Below are positions 38,440 to 47,712 of a stretch of 64,000 bases of DNA, piece after piece. The notes under the pieces are model-generated. The model had not been told where the DNA came from. It did not search any database and saw only the letters and a program-made list of their open reading frames with translations. The stretch's first letter is position 1. Each line of letters starts with the position of its first letter. The position numbers were made by a program, and so were the translations under genes. The stretch is from Phycisphaerales bacterium (GTDB lineage: Bacteria > Planctomycetota > Phycisphaerae > Phycisphaerales > JAGLTS01), in the NCBI GenBank assembly GCA_023135165.1, contig JAGLTS010000045.1:1-64000 (forward strand). Direction: 5' to 3'.

Positions 38440-39273
38440 TCATACCGTCGCAGGCGAATCCGGATGCATCGCATCGAGGGCGATACGGAAACCGACCGTG
38501 CGGTCGCGGTAGACGGGTGTGTTTCGGCTGCGATGGGCGGATCGGCAGCAGACCGGCCCGTCATGCCAGGAGCCGCCTCGGAGCACGCACGATGAGCCGA
38601 ACACCGGGCCTTGCGGGTCGGTCAGTGGAGCGCCTGCCGGGTCGTATGGTCGAGCAAAATCCTGGCACCACTCCCACACGTGGCCGTGCATGTCGAAGAG
38701 CCCCCATGCGTTCGGCTTCTTGAGCGCGACCGGATGTGGCGATCGTCGAGCGTTTCCCTTGAACCACGCGTACTCATCCAGCCTCGCCCGATCGTCGCCG
38801 AAGCAGTACGCGGTGGTGCTGCCCGCGCGACATGCGTACTCCCATTCCGCTTCGGTCGGCAGGCCATACGACCGGCCCTCGCGCTCTGACAAAACGGCGC
38901 AGAACGTGACCGCCTCGTTCCACGACACGCAGGTGACGGGATAGTCCTCGCCACCCCCACGACCGCCCCGACCCCCACGACCGCCTTGACGACCCAGGCT
39001 GAGCAGTCGCGCCCAACGTGTCATGCTCGCCGATGGGTCGCCGCCCATGACCGCCCGCCACTGCCCCGCCGTCACGGGCGTTTCGGCCAGATGAAACCCC
39101 TTCGTGAACGTCACTTCGCGCTGCGTTTCATCCGCATCACGCCCCGCTTCACCCTCCAGGCTGCCCATCACAAACGTGCCCGGCTGCACGCGGACAAATG
39201 TCATGCCCAGATTGTTCGTGAAGCGGTTGCACATACACATCCGGGCACCACCAGCCGTGATGCTGCTCTCCAA
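38440..39273 (-). CDS. Formylglycine-generating-enzyme (FGE/SUMF1) domain protein with Gly/Arg-rich insert
   Basis: MTFVRVQPGTFVMGSLEGEAGRDADETQREVTFTKGFHLAETPVTAGQWRAVMG...GLPTEAEWEYACRAGSTTAYCFGDD...DMHGHVWEWCQD...VLRGGSW. Confidence 0.92.
   Translation of the reverse strand: MESSITAGGARMCMCNRFTNNLGMTFVRVQPGTFVMGSLEGEAGRDADETQREVTFTKGFHLAETPVTAGQWRAVMGGDPSASMTRWARLLSLGRQGGRGGRGGRGGGEDYPVTCVSWNEAVTFCAVLSEREGRSYGLPTEAEWEYACRAGSTTAYCFGDDRARLDEYAWFKGNARRSPHPVALKKPNAWGLFDMHGHVWEWCQDFARPYDPAGAPLTDPQGPVFGSSCVLRGGSWHDGPVCCRSAHRSRNTPVYRDRTVGFRIALDAMHPDSPATV
38951..38995. repeat. G-rich minisatellite inside the FGE-like CDS
   Basis: ccacccccacgaccgccccgacccccacgaccgccttgacgacc, encoding GRQGGRGGRGGRGGG on the minus strand. 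Confidence 0.75.
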
Positions 39274-39384
39274 CGCTCAGCGGATTCAAGTCCGAAGTCC
39301 AGCGCCTACGACAAAAGCGACGCCGCAAAATGGTTCGCCGGCTTGGTGCTGTTCCGCATCGACTCACCTCACCGAGACCGTGCG

Positions 39385-39522
39385 ATGTCCTGTCACGATC
39401 TTGCCGAGCAGGAACGCTACCACATCGATCATCTGCTCGCCATCGGATTCGCGTCACACCGGATCGCGCGAGCACCGGACCGTCGCAGCGCGCGGCGCAG
39501 TCGACGATTGGCTGCGGATTGA
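39385..39522 (+). pseudogene. Possible IS30-family transposase N-terminal (HTH) remnant
   Basis: MSCHDLAEQERYHIDHLLAIGFASHRIARAPDRRSARRSRRLAAD, resembling LTxxERxxIxxLLxxGxSxxxIAxxLxRxxSTISRELRRN; no downstream DDE domain. Confidence 0.35.
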
Positions 39523-39545
39523 TCCCTGGACATTAGTCTGGTGGT

Positions 39546-39570
39546 TCTGGGCTGCGCAGCAGCCCGGCTA
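39546..39570 (+). repeat. Solo REP hairpin matching the RAYT-flanking copies
   Basis: TCTG-GGC-TGCGCAGCA-GCC-CGGCTA; the terminal cta (39568-39570) is the complement of the sigma-factor TAG stop. Confidence 0.78.
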
Positions 39571-40488
39571 GCCGGCAGCGGCGCGGCGCTTGTTGCGCCC
39601 ACGACGGATCGGGCCCGGTTCGCCCTGGTCGCCGCGGTTCTCACGGAAGAATCGGCTGGGCCACTCATCCGTGATCTGTGCGTTGAGCTTGCGTAGCGCC
39701 TCGGCTTCGATCTGACGGACGCGCTCGCGCGTCAGGCCGATCTCCTTGCCGATCTGCTTGAGCGTGAGCGGCTGCTGTCCATCCAGGCCGAAGCGAAGGC
39801 GCAACACGCGGGCTTCCCGCACGTCGATGGCGTCGAGCAGCTTCTTGATCGTGCGCATCTCGTCGGCGTCGTAAACGACCTGGTCCGGCTGATCGCCGTT
39901 CGTGTCGGCGAAGAGGTCGCCGAGGTTCATGACCTCGCCATCCTCGCCCATCGGCGCCTGCGTGGGCGAGTAGAACGCGCGCACCGCACGCCGAATCACG
40001 CGGATCTTCTTGACCGACACGTTCATGTGCTCAGCCAACTCCTGCATCGTCGGCGCCCGACCGAGCATGTCCTCGAGCTCCCGGCTCATCTGCTTCCACT
40101 TCGCGATCAGCTCGATCATGTACGCGGGGATGTGGATGGGCTGCACAGCGTTGATGAGCGCTCGCTTGATCGCTTGCTTGATCCACCACGAGGCGTAGGT
40201 GGAGAAACGAGCGCCTTGCGCGGGGTCAAAGCCCTCGACCGCACGGATCAGGCCGACGTTGCCTTCTTCGATGAGATCGGTGAGCGTGAGACCGCGATTG
40301 ACGTAGTTCTTGGCGATGGACACGACCAGGCGCAGGTTCGCGCTCACCATCTGTTCGCGCGCTTCGGCATCCCCGTCGTTGATGATCCGCCAGCCGAGAT
40401 GCTTCTCCTCCTCGGCTGTCAGCAACGGCGTGATGTTAATCCGCCTCAGGTAAAGCTGCAGGTCCGACTGCAGCCCGGATTTGGCCAT
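39568..40488 (-). CDS. Primary-type sigma-70 RNA polymerase sigma factor (RpoD/SigA-like)
   Basis: DLQLYLRRINITPLLTAEEEKHLGWRI...NLRLVVSIAKNYVNRGLTLTDLIEEGNVGLIRAVEGFDPAQGARFSTYASWWIKQAIKRAL...LTLKQIGKEIGLTRERVRQIEAEALRKL. Confidence 0.93.
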   Translation of the reverse strand: MAKSGLQSDLQLYLRRINITPLLTAEEEKHLGWRIINDGDAEAREQMVSANLRLVVSIAKNYVNRGLTLTDLIEEGNVGLIRAVEGFDPAQGARFSTYASWWIKQAIKRALINAVQPIHIPAYMIELIAKWKQMSRELEDMLGRAPTMQELAEHMNVSVKKIRVIRRAVRAFYSPTQAPMGEDGEVMNLGDLFADTNGDQPDQVVYDADEMRTIKKLLDAIDVREARVLRLRFGLDGQQPLTLKQIGKEIGLTRERVRQIEAEALRKLNAQITDEWPSRFFRENRGDQGEPGPIRRGRNKRRAAAG

Positions 40489-40974
40489 TACTATGTCCGT
40501 CGAGTGATTTTCCTACCTGCTCTTACGAATCCCACCGAACATCACTATACCCGTGGGATCAAGCCCAGCCAACACACGGAGGGGCATGGTTGTGTCGGTC
40601 CAATATCGACGGGGCTTGAGCCTCAATGCCCTATCGCACGGTGCGTGAACCTGCGGTGACAGCCGTGCGATCGGCGGCTCAGGACACATCCCCGCACCTC
40701 CATGTTCCGATTCGCTGAGAACGGCCGGTCAGTTGCATTATCAGCATGATGATTCGCTTATTCGCATCCCCTCGCGGGTGATTATCGGACAACCCTGCGA
40801 GACGACCCTGTGCGCCGGGGCGCCGTCGCGGAACGTCCGACAATAAAACTGACAAAATCCGGAGAAAGCGCGTTGCGCAACCGCGCGCCAGGCGACTAGT
40901 GGGGGAGCGGACATACTTCCTCCAATACCACCCCGCGACGGGGCGCTGCGCATAACCTGACACGGCCATCTAGA

Positions 40975-41625
40975 ATGGGCGACGTGTTTGGGGCCGCAGC
41001 GCTGACAGACCGAATCGTGCACGCCGCCATCGACGGTTCGCAGGAGGATCTCGACCGCGTGCTCAAGGTGATCGAACCGCAGGTTCGGTTGATGGTGGTC
41101 GCGCGCCTCACACCGACGACGGCTCAGTTCCATGCGGCTGAGGATGTCACCCAGCGCGTGATGGTCTCACTGGCGATGGGTGTTCGGCGGCTCGATGGGC
41201 GGACCGTTGAGGGTCTCAAGGCGTTTGTCTCGGGCATCGTGAGCAAGAAGGTCGCCGACCTGCTCAATGATCGAGACAATCGCGCCGTACCGGCTGCACG
41301 CTCGCTTGACTCGACGATCCACAGCTTGTCCGATGCCCGACCGGTCTGGCAGCTTCTCTCCGCCACCGGTACATCCCCGCCGAGCGCTGCGGAGCGCGCG
41401 GAGCAGACCGACCGGCTCATGGCTGAGCTTGGCCATCTCAAGTCCGAGCACCGCGACATCATCACGTTCGCGTTCTTCGACCAACTGCCGATGAACGAGA
41501 TCGCGGATCGGATACGTCTCTCGAGGCCGGCGGCGTCGATGCTTCTTGTTCGGGCGGTTCGCGCGCTGCGGTGCGGCATGACCGATTCAAGCGGAGTGGG
41601 AGAGGACAGTGCAACCCCCGTCTGA
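40975..41625 (+). CDS. ECF-type RNA polymerase sigma factor
   Basis: Region 2/4-like architecture: ...RLTPTTAQFHAAEDVTQRVMVSLAMGVRRLDGRTVEGLKAFVSGIV...KSEHRDIITFAFFDQLPMNEIADRIRLSRPAASMLLVRAVRALR. Confidence 0.78.
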   Translation: MGDVFGAAALTDRIVHAAIDGSQEDLDRVLKVIEPQVRLMVVARLTPTTAQFHAAEDVTQRVMVSLAMGVRRLDGRTVEGLKAFVSGIVSKKVADLLNDRDNRAVPAARSLDSTIHSLSDARPVWQLLSATGTSPPSAAERAEQTDRLMAELGHLKSEHRDIITFAFFDQLPMNEIADRIRLSRPAASMLLVRAVRALRCGMTDSSGVGEDSATPV

Positions 41626-44071
41626 CGACACACCGACGCCTGAGTTCGCCGACCAGGTGGATGACGCCCTGGAGGCGATGTGGCACGGCGATAGCGCTGA
41701 GATGAACCGACTGGTCGAATCCGATGAGGATGGCGCCGGCGCTCCGGGCATCGGCACGCTCTTCGGTTCAGTGATCGGTCTGCCGGCCGGGCTCGCCGAG
41801 GGTGCGGTGATCGGCGGCTATGCCGTCGAGCGCCTCATCGCGCACGGCGGGATGGGGTCCGTCTACCTTGCCATGCAGCACAACCCACGACGAACCGTCG
41901 CACTCAAGGTGATGAAAGCGGGAATCGCATCACGTTCCGCCTTGCGCCGGTTCGAGCACGAATCACAGATCCTCGCGCGCCTGCGCCATCCCAACATCGC
42001 CCAGGTCTATGAAGCCGGAACGCACCACATCAGCCAGGACGGCGCGGAACCCGGCGTGCCTTTCTTCGCGATGGAGTACATCCCGGGCGCAGCCGCGATC
42101 ACCGACTACGCTGTCTCAAACAAGCTCAGCACGCGCGAGCGACTCGAATTGCTCGCCAAGGTCTGCGACGCCGTCCACCACGGCCACGAACAGGGCATCA
42201 TTCACCGTGATCTCAAGCCGGGCAACATACTCGTCGATTCAACCGGCGAACCGAAGATCATCGACTTCGGCGTGGCGCGCGCGACCGACTCGGACATCGC
42301 TGTCACCACGCTGCGCACGGATGTCGGCCAACTCATCGGCACACTGCAATACATGAGCCCGGAGCAGTGCGACGCAGACGCCGGCTCGCTTGATGCGCGC
42401 AGCGATGTCTACGCGCTGGGCGTCGTCATGTACGAACTGCTCTGCGGGCGGTTGCCTTACGATCTGAAACGGACGGCGTTGTACGACGCGGCTCGTGTGA
42501 TACGCGATCAGTCACCGATTCGGCTCAGCGAGATCAACCGCATGCTGCGAGGCGATGTCGAGACCATCGTGCTCAAGGCTCTTGAAAAGGACCGCAATCG
42601 GCGGTATCTGTCCGCAGCCGACCTGCGCGATGACATCAGACGCTATCTCAGCGATCAGCCGATCCTCGCCCGGTCGTCGAGCGCGTTCTACCGCCTGCGC
42701 AAGAAAGCAGCTCGGCACCGATCCTGGGTTGTTCTTGCAGTCGTGCTCGTCTCACTGGTCGCCCTCGCTGCCGTGCGAACGGTGTGGGTCGGACAGCGGG
42801 ACTTTCAGTCAGCCCGACACGACGCGCTCGTCGCGCAGTGCGAGTTGGACATCGGCCTCGCTGAGAACTGTCTCGACAGCGCCGGTTCAGTGCTCACCCG
42901 CTATCCCGATCTCACCGAAGCGATCCTCGCATCGGCGCACGCTCGATTCCAGCTCGCGTTGGATACGAGCGATGAAGAACTCATGGGAACCGTCACCACC
43001 ACGCTCAGGAGCAGGATCGACAACGATCCGCAGGCGAACTGGGCGTGCAGCGCGTTGCTTACTGAGATGTACCGTGCAGCTGGCGAAGAAGGTCTCGCGG
43101 AGCACTACGAGGATCAGGTGCGACGCTTCGCGCCAGAGACGGCGCAAGCGTGGTATGTCCGTTCATTCGCAACGCTCGACAAGAAGCAGGCCATCTACTG
43201 CGCCGAACAGGCGGCGCACCTCGGGCCCGGCAGGCGCCTGGCACCGCTGATTTGGAAGCGCCTCTCGCAACTGTACCTGCACACGAGGGACTACGAAGGT
43301 GCGATGGAGGCTGTGCGAATGCTCAATGTGTTGGGTGGGGATCGACTCCACACCATGCGGACCCAAGCATCGATCCTCATCAGGCAAGGTCGATACAACG
43401 AGGCGATCCCGCTCTGTGACCGCGTGATCGAACTTGATCAGCCCCATCCGCATCGCCATCGCGCCCGCGCCATCGCACGACTCTGCTTGAAGCAATACGA
43501 CAAGTCGATCGAGGACTACTCGACCGCGGTCGAGTTGGCTGGGCCTCAGGACACGTGGGAACGCCATCACCGCGCGACGCCCCTGTGGATCGTCGGGCGG
43601 CACGAGGAGGCAGCCGACGATTACCGGGAAGTCCGCAGAATACGCGGGCACGCCCATTGGGCGGGCGCTCGTCTTTTCCTCGTGCTTCACGACCAGGCTG
43701 ACCATCTGGAGCGGCAGGGGTTCGAGACGGAGGCTGCTTCGCTCCGGGCCGAGGCTGACCTTGTGCTCGAACAGGCGAGCAGGATCATCCTTCGCGGGAG
43801 CTGGCTCGAAAAAGCACTTGCATGTTTGGCAGGCGACCTGACACCCGCCGAGCTTTTCGCCGCTGCCGACCCCGACAACGATCAGCAGGTGTGTGAAGCC
43901 TGCTACTACGCCGGCGAAGCCTCACTGCTCCAAGGTCGGCCGAATGACGCCCGACAGTGGTTTCAGCGCTGTGCTGACACGGGACTCGCTCTCGATCCCG
44001 ACCTCGACGCCCTGAACCCGATGAACGAGTACCACCTCGCGCTGTGGCGACTTGATTCCCTCACGCAGTAG
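41609..44071 (+). CDS. Ser/Thr protein kinase with TM and TPR-like C-terminal region
   Basis: IGGYAVERLIAHGGMGSVYLAMQHNPRRTVALKVMK...GIIHRDLKPGNILVDSTGEPKIIDFGVARATD...GTLQYMSPEQCD. GTG start overlaps the ECF gene by 17 nt. Confidence 0.92.
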   Translation: MQPPSDDTPTPEFADQVDDALEAMWHGDSAEMNRLVESDEDGAGAPGIGTLFGSVIGLPAGLAEGAVIGGYAVERLIAHGGMGSVYLAMQHNPRRTVALKVMKAGIASRSALRRFEHESQILARLRHPNIAQVYEAGTHHISQDGAEPGVPFFAMEYIPGAAAITDYAVSNKLSTRERLELLAKVCDAVHHGHEQGIIHRDLKPGNILVDSTGEPKIIDFGVARATDSDIAVTTLRTDVGQLIGTLQYMSPEQCDADAGSLDARSDVYALGVVMYELLCGRLPYDLKRTALYDAARVIRDQSPIRLSEINRMLRGDVETIVLKALEKDRNRRYLSAADLRDDIRRYLSDQPILARSSSAFYRLRKKAARHRSWVVLAVVLVSLVALAAVRTVWVGQRDFQSARHDALVAQCELDIGLAENCLDSAGSVLTRYPDLTEAILASAHARFQLALDTSDEELMGTVTTTLRSRIDNDPQANWACSALLTEMYRAAGEEGLAEHYEDQVRRFAPETAQAWYVRSFATLDKKQAIYCAEQAAHLGPGRRLAPLIWKRLSQLYLHTRDYEGAMEAVRMLNVLGGDRLHTMRTQASILIRQGRYNEAIPLCDRVIELDQPHPHRHRARAIARLCLKQYDKSIEDYSTAVELAGPQDTWERHHRATPLWIVGRHEEAADDYREVRRIRGHAHWAGARLFLVLHDQADHLERQGFETEAASLRAEADLVLEQASRIILRGSWLEKALACLAGDLTPAELFAAADPDNDQQVCEACYYAGEASLLQGRPNDARQWFQRCADTGLALDPDLDALNPMNEYHLALWRLDSLTQ

Positions 44072-44092
44072 CCGCGAAGCGTGGCAGCGAGG
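44069..44092 (-). repeat. Possible divergent REP-like hairpin at kinase 3' end
   Basis: Reverse complement CCTCGCTGCCACGCTTCGCGGCTA; CGGCTA-like end overlapping the TAG stop, imperfect stem. Confidence 0.3.
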
Positions 44093-44097
44093 GGCGG

Positions 44098-44991
44098 TTA
44101 CAGGTCACAGGCTGTGGTGAAGTCGTATTGGCCCACGGCACCGTCGGCGAAGCGGATGTCATGGTAGATCCGCGCAAACGACCGGCCGAGCGCATCGCAG
44201 GCAGCGAGGGCGGGGTCTGTGAGATTGGCGCAGAGGATGCCGCAGCCAGCGAGGGAGATGTCGGGCAACTGTGATGCGGTCACGCCCGGCATCGAGATTT
44301 CGCCTGCCCAGAGGTTGTGGGTGGATCGGCTGAGATCGTGTGCTGCGGATGTGCTGCGGAAGAGATCCCACACGTCAGTCCGGCGCGGCGTGGGTGAGTC
44401 GAATGCGTACCAGAGCATGACCTGAGCGCCGCGCTTCGTCGCTTCGCAGAAGAGCTCGACGGAGTTCATGCCCTGCTCACCCGCAGCGTGGAGCAGGAAG
44501 GGATCGATGTGGATGAACGTGCGTGCAGCTTCTTCGTCGTTCAGCTTTTCGAGTTGCTCGAAGATTGAGGCAATGCCATCCGCTGCAACACACCGGACGC
44601 AGTCGCGAGGCACGTGCAGGTCATCCGCAGCACGCTGGATGTCATCAAGACTTGAACCGTCGATATCACAGAAGATGAACATCGCGCCTCGCTCTTGAAG
44701 ACATCGCATGGCGAGGTGGGGCGAGCCTGGGTAGACGGCGGGTTCTGCCGCGCGCTTGGGCATCTCACTCAGAAGCGCGCGGTAGCGCGAAGCCGCGAGC
44801 GGCTCTTCGCCCGGCGCGGCGCGGAGGAAGCGGTAGATGCCGTGGTCCCGCCCCGGTGTGTGGGAAAGGTCGTAGCACGCTGAACCCGCGTGGGTCTCCC
44901 AGTATCGAGCGGGCTGCACGATCGCGAGGATTTCACAGAGAGGCAGGTGCTTCCAGATGTCACCGATGTTGCCGAAGTGATGGTTCGCCAT
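44098..44991 (-). CDS. RlmJ-like (DUF519-related) methyltransferase
   Basis: MANHHFGNIGDIWKHLPLCEILAIVQPARYWETHAGSACYDLSHTPGRDHGIYRFL...YPGSPHLAMRCL...FIHIDPFLL. Confidence 0.6.
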   Translation of the reverse strand: MANHHFGNIGDIWKHLPLCEILAIVQPARYWETHAGSACYDLSHTPGRDHGIYRFLRAAPGEEPLAASRYRALLSEMPKRAAEPAVYPGSPHLAMRCLQERGAMFIFCDIDGSSLDDIQRAADDLHVPRDCVRCVAADGIASIFEQLEKLNDEEAARTFIHIDPFLLHAAGEQGMNSVELFCEATKRGAQVMLWYAFDSPTPRRTDVWDLFRSTSAAHDLSRSTHNLWAGEISMPGVTASQLPDISLAGCGILCANLTDPALAACDALGRSFARIYHDIRFADGAVGQYDFTTACDL

Positions 44992-45004
44992 GGTTATCCA
45001 AATG

Positions 45005-45706
45005 CTACCGCGCACCGCTGCTGTCTGGAACAGATGATCGTCGGGTCCTGTCGGCGAGCAGGCGTATGAAGTGCGCCGGTTGCAGATCGGTCAGCGCATC
45101 GACGATCAGATCGGCCTCGGCCAACTCGTCGCACGTTCGTCCGGTGGAACAGAGCGCGACGCACGACATGCCGGCTGCGTGCGCTGCTGCGATTCCCGCC
45201 GGTGCATCCTCGACGACGACACAGTGCCGCGGTTCGATGCCCAGCCGCTGTGCCGCGAGCAAAAACACCTGCGGATCGGGCTTGCCTCGCGTGACATCCA
45301 TGCCGTGCACGACCGCGCCGAGAAGCCCCTCCAATGCGAGGCGGTCGATGACAAGCTGCACGTTCTCCGGCGGGCCGGATGATCCGACGGCAATCCGGCA
45401 GCCGGCGTCCCGCAAGGCGCCGATCAGGTCCGCCGCGCCGGGCATCGCGGGGAAGTTGTCCGAGACGATGTCTCGGTAGAACGCCTCCTTGCGTTCGTCC
45501 ATGCGTTTGATGTCATCATCCGGCAGATCACCCCAGAAGCACGCGATGATGTCCCGGCCCGTTCTGCCGAATGTCTGGGCGAACTGAGTCTTCGTGAGCG
45601 TGATGCCCGCTTCGCACGCGAGCGATCGCCAACTCTGGAAGTGCGCTTCGTAGGAATCGACGAGCACGCCGTCGATGTCGAAAATGACCGCGATGGATTG
45701 GTTCAT
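45005..45706 (-). CDS. HAD-superfamily hydrolase (beta-phosphoglucomutase-like)
   Basis: AVIFDIDGVLVDSYEAHFQSWRSL...RIAVGSSGPPENVQLVIDRLAL...GKPDPQVFLLAAQRLGIEPRHCVVVEDAPAGIAAAHAAGM. Confidence 0.9.
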   Translation of the reverse strand: MNQSIAVIFDIDGVLVDSYEAHFQSWRSLACEAGITLTKTQFAQTFGRTGRDIIACFWGDLPDDDIKRMDERKEAFYRDIVSDNFPAMPGAADLIGALRDAGCRIAVGSSGPPENVQLVIDRLALEGLLGAVVHGMDVTRGKPDPQVFLLAAQRLGIEPRHCVVVEDAPAGIAAAHAAGMSCVALCSTGRTCDELAEADLIVDALTDLQPAHFIRLLADRTRRSSVPDSSGAR

Positions 45707-45757
45707 GGGGCGCAGGATAGCGGGGATGCACATCGCAACGGTAGAATCGGCGCCATC

Positions 45758-46648
45758 GTGAGCATCATCACGCTCGACAACATGACGCGGTGCTACGGCA
45801 GCAATGTCGCGGTGAACTCGCTGAGCCTTGACGTACCCGAAGGTTCGCTCTTCGGCTTCCTCGGCCCGAACGGTGGGGGCAAGACGACGACGATTCGCGT
45901 GCTGCTCGGCCTGCTCCGGGCCACGTCAGGCGCCGCATCCATTTTCGGGCTGAACGTCTGGAAGCACTCGCCTCGCATCAAGGCGGATGTCGGCTACCTG
46001 CCCGGTGATCTTCGACTGTATCCCTGGCTCACGGGGCATCAGGCGATTCGGATGGTCGCCGGAATCCGCGGCATGACGCTGGAGAAGCCCGGCAGATCGC
46101 TGGCGGAACGGTACGCGCTGGACCTCTCCATCCCGGTGCGCCGGATGTCGCGCGGAATGCGGCAGAAACTCGGGATCATCCTCGCCCTGGCCCATGATCC
46201 GAAGCTGGTCATTCTCGATGAGCCGACGAGCGGGCTTGACCCGCTGATGCAGGCGGCGCTCATCACGCATTTGCGATCGCTCGCGATGGAAGGACGAACG
46301 GTGTTCTTCTCAAGCCACAGCCTCAGCGAGGTCGAGCAGCTTTGCCACCACGTCGCGATTCTGCGCCGGGGCACGCTTGTGGCATGCGAGGCATTGTCGG
46401 ACTTGCGTACCCGCGCGGCGCGCGAGGTGATGCTCACGTGGAAACCGGGCGTATCACCCCCAGCCGATGCGCCGCCCTTCCTGCGCGTTCACACGCGCGA
46501 AGACCGAACGTGGCGGTGCAGCATGATGGGGTCCGCTGTCGAACTGGTGCGGTGGGCGGGCGCGCAGGATCTCGAAGATCTGTCGATCGGCGAGCCGGAT
46601 CTGGAGGTTCTCTTCCGACGCTACTACGACGAAGGGGAAACGCCGTGA
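45758..46648 (+). CDS. ABC transporter ATP-binding protein
   Basis: LFGFLGPNGGGKTTTIRVLLGLL (Walker A); RRMSRGMRQKLGIILALAHDPKLVILDEPTSGLDPLMQ; GTG start. Confidence 0.93.
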   Translation: MSIITLDNMTRCYGSNVAVNSLSLDVPEGSLFGFLGPNGGGKTTTIRVLLGLLRATSGAASIFGLNVWKHSPRIKADVGYLPGDLRLYPWLTGHQAIRMVAGIRGMTLEKPGRSLAERYALDLSIPVRRMSRGMRQKLGIILALAHDPKLVILDEPTSGLDPLMQAALITHLRSLAMEGRTVFFSSHSLSEVEQLCHHVAILRRGTLVACEALSDLRTRAAREVMLTWKPGVSPPADAPPFLRVHTREDRTWRCSMMGSAVELVRWAGAQDLEDLSIGEPDLEVLFRRYYDEGETP

Positions 46649-47460
46649 TGCGGGGCCTGCTCGTCAAATCGATTCGCGAGACGTGGCTGGCGACACTGCT
46701 CTTCGGCGCGGCGTTGTTTCTCTTCGAGTCGATCATCGGGTATGTGATGCCAACGTTCCTGAACGAGGAGGCGGCGCGGTGGCTCGAAGTCGAGTTCGTG
46801 CAGATGATGCTCAAGGCCATACTCGGATCGGAAGTGGCGGGCGGGCTTGTGACTGATGCAGCCGGCGCAATCGCGTGGGTGCACCCCATGGTGCTGTATC
46901 TGCTCTTCGCGCATCTGATGGTGATCTGCACGCGCGTCCCGGTAGGCGAGATCGACCGAGGCACGATCGACATCCTGCTCGGGCTGCCCGTCTCGCGCGT
47001 CGCCCTGCATGTCAGCGAGCTGCTGGTCTGCCTCGCGTCCGGCATCGTGCTCCTGGCGATGGGCTGCGCCGGGAACATGGTCGGCCAGTTGTTCGTCGGG
47101 CCGGCTGCTGGTACCGATCCGGGAGGTCTCGCAGCGGTGCTGGTCAACCTCTACGCCCTCTACATCGCGGTGGCAGGCGTGGCGATGCTGATCTCAGCGC
47201 TGACGACCCGCAGGCTGTACGCCGTGCTCCTGATCTTCATCGTCGTCGAGGCGTGGTTCCTGCTCAGTTATCTCGCTCCGTTCTGGAAGCCCGCTGAGAT
47301 GGTCGCGTTCCTCAGCGCGATGCGCTACTACCAGCCGTTCGTGATCCTGCGCAGCGAGGGTTGGCCGATCGGCGATATCGCGGTCTTGACTGTTTTTGGT
47401 GCAGTCATGTCGGGGATCGGAGCAGTCGTCTTCGCTCGGCGGGACCTGAGCGCCGTCTAA
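46648..47460 (+). CDS. ABC-2 type transporter permease
   Basis: Six-TM-like protein translationally coupled (TGATG) to the ATPase; GEIDRGTIDILLGLPVSR motif. Confidence 0.8.
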   Translation: MRGLLVKSIRETWLATLLFGAALFLFESIIGYVMPTFLNEEAARWLEVEFVQMMLKAILGSEVAGGLVTDAAGAIAWVHPMVLYLLFAHLMVICTRVPVGEIDRGTIDILLGLPVSRVALHVSELLVCLASGIVLLAMGCAGNMVGQLFVGPAAGTDPGGLAAVLVNLYALYIAVAGVAMLISALTTRRLYAVLLIFIVVEAWFLLSYLAPFWKPAEMVAFLSAMRYYQPFVILRSEGWPIGDIAVLTVFGAVMSGIGAVVFARRDLSAV

Positions 47461-47534
47461 ACCCCATATCAGCGAGCCGCGGCGTCCTCGCCAGCAGTAC
47501 GTTCGTCGTGCAGCAGTCTCGCGCCTGCGCAGAC

Positions 47535-47555
47535 CGTGGGGGTTCGTGGGGGTCC
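47535..47555. repeat. Short G-rich repeat (CGTGGGGGTYCGTGGGGGTCC)
   Basis: ccgtgggggttcgtgggggtcc in the intergenic gap. Confidence 0.6.
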
Positions 47556-47712
47556 GCTCGCGGGGACGCGGCGGCTCGCAAGATCGACCCGCAACGCTCA
47601 TTCCTCGCCTCGTGTAAAATGCGGTGATTCCGCCCTGTGCAAACCGAGGGTGATTTCGTGACGGAACTCGTCGTTTCCCGCGTCCTTACACGCGGGGTTG
47701 GAGCATTTCGCC

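Noticed and set aside
35401-38512. Large plus-strand ORFs (35401-36477, 36332-37429, 37445-38512)
   Set aside because: Antisense to the C69 and S8 peptidase genes; typical high-GC mirror ORFs.
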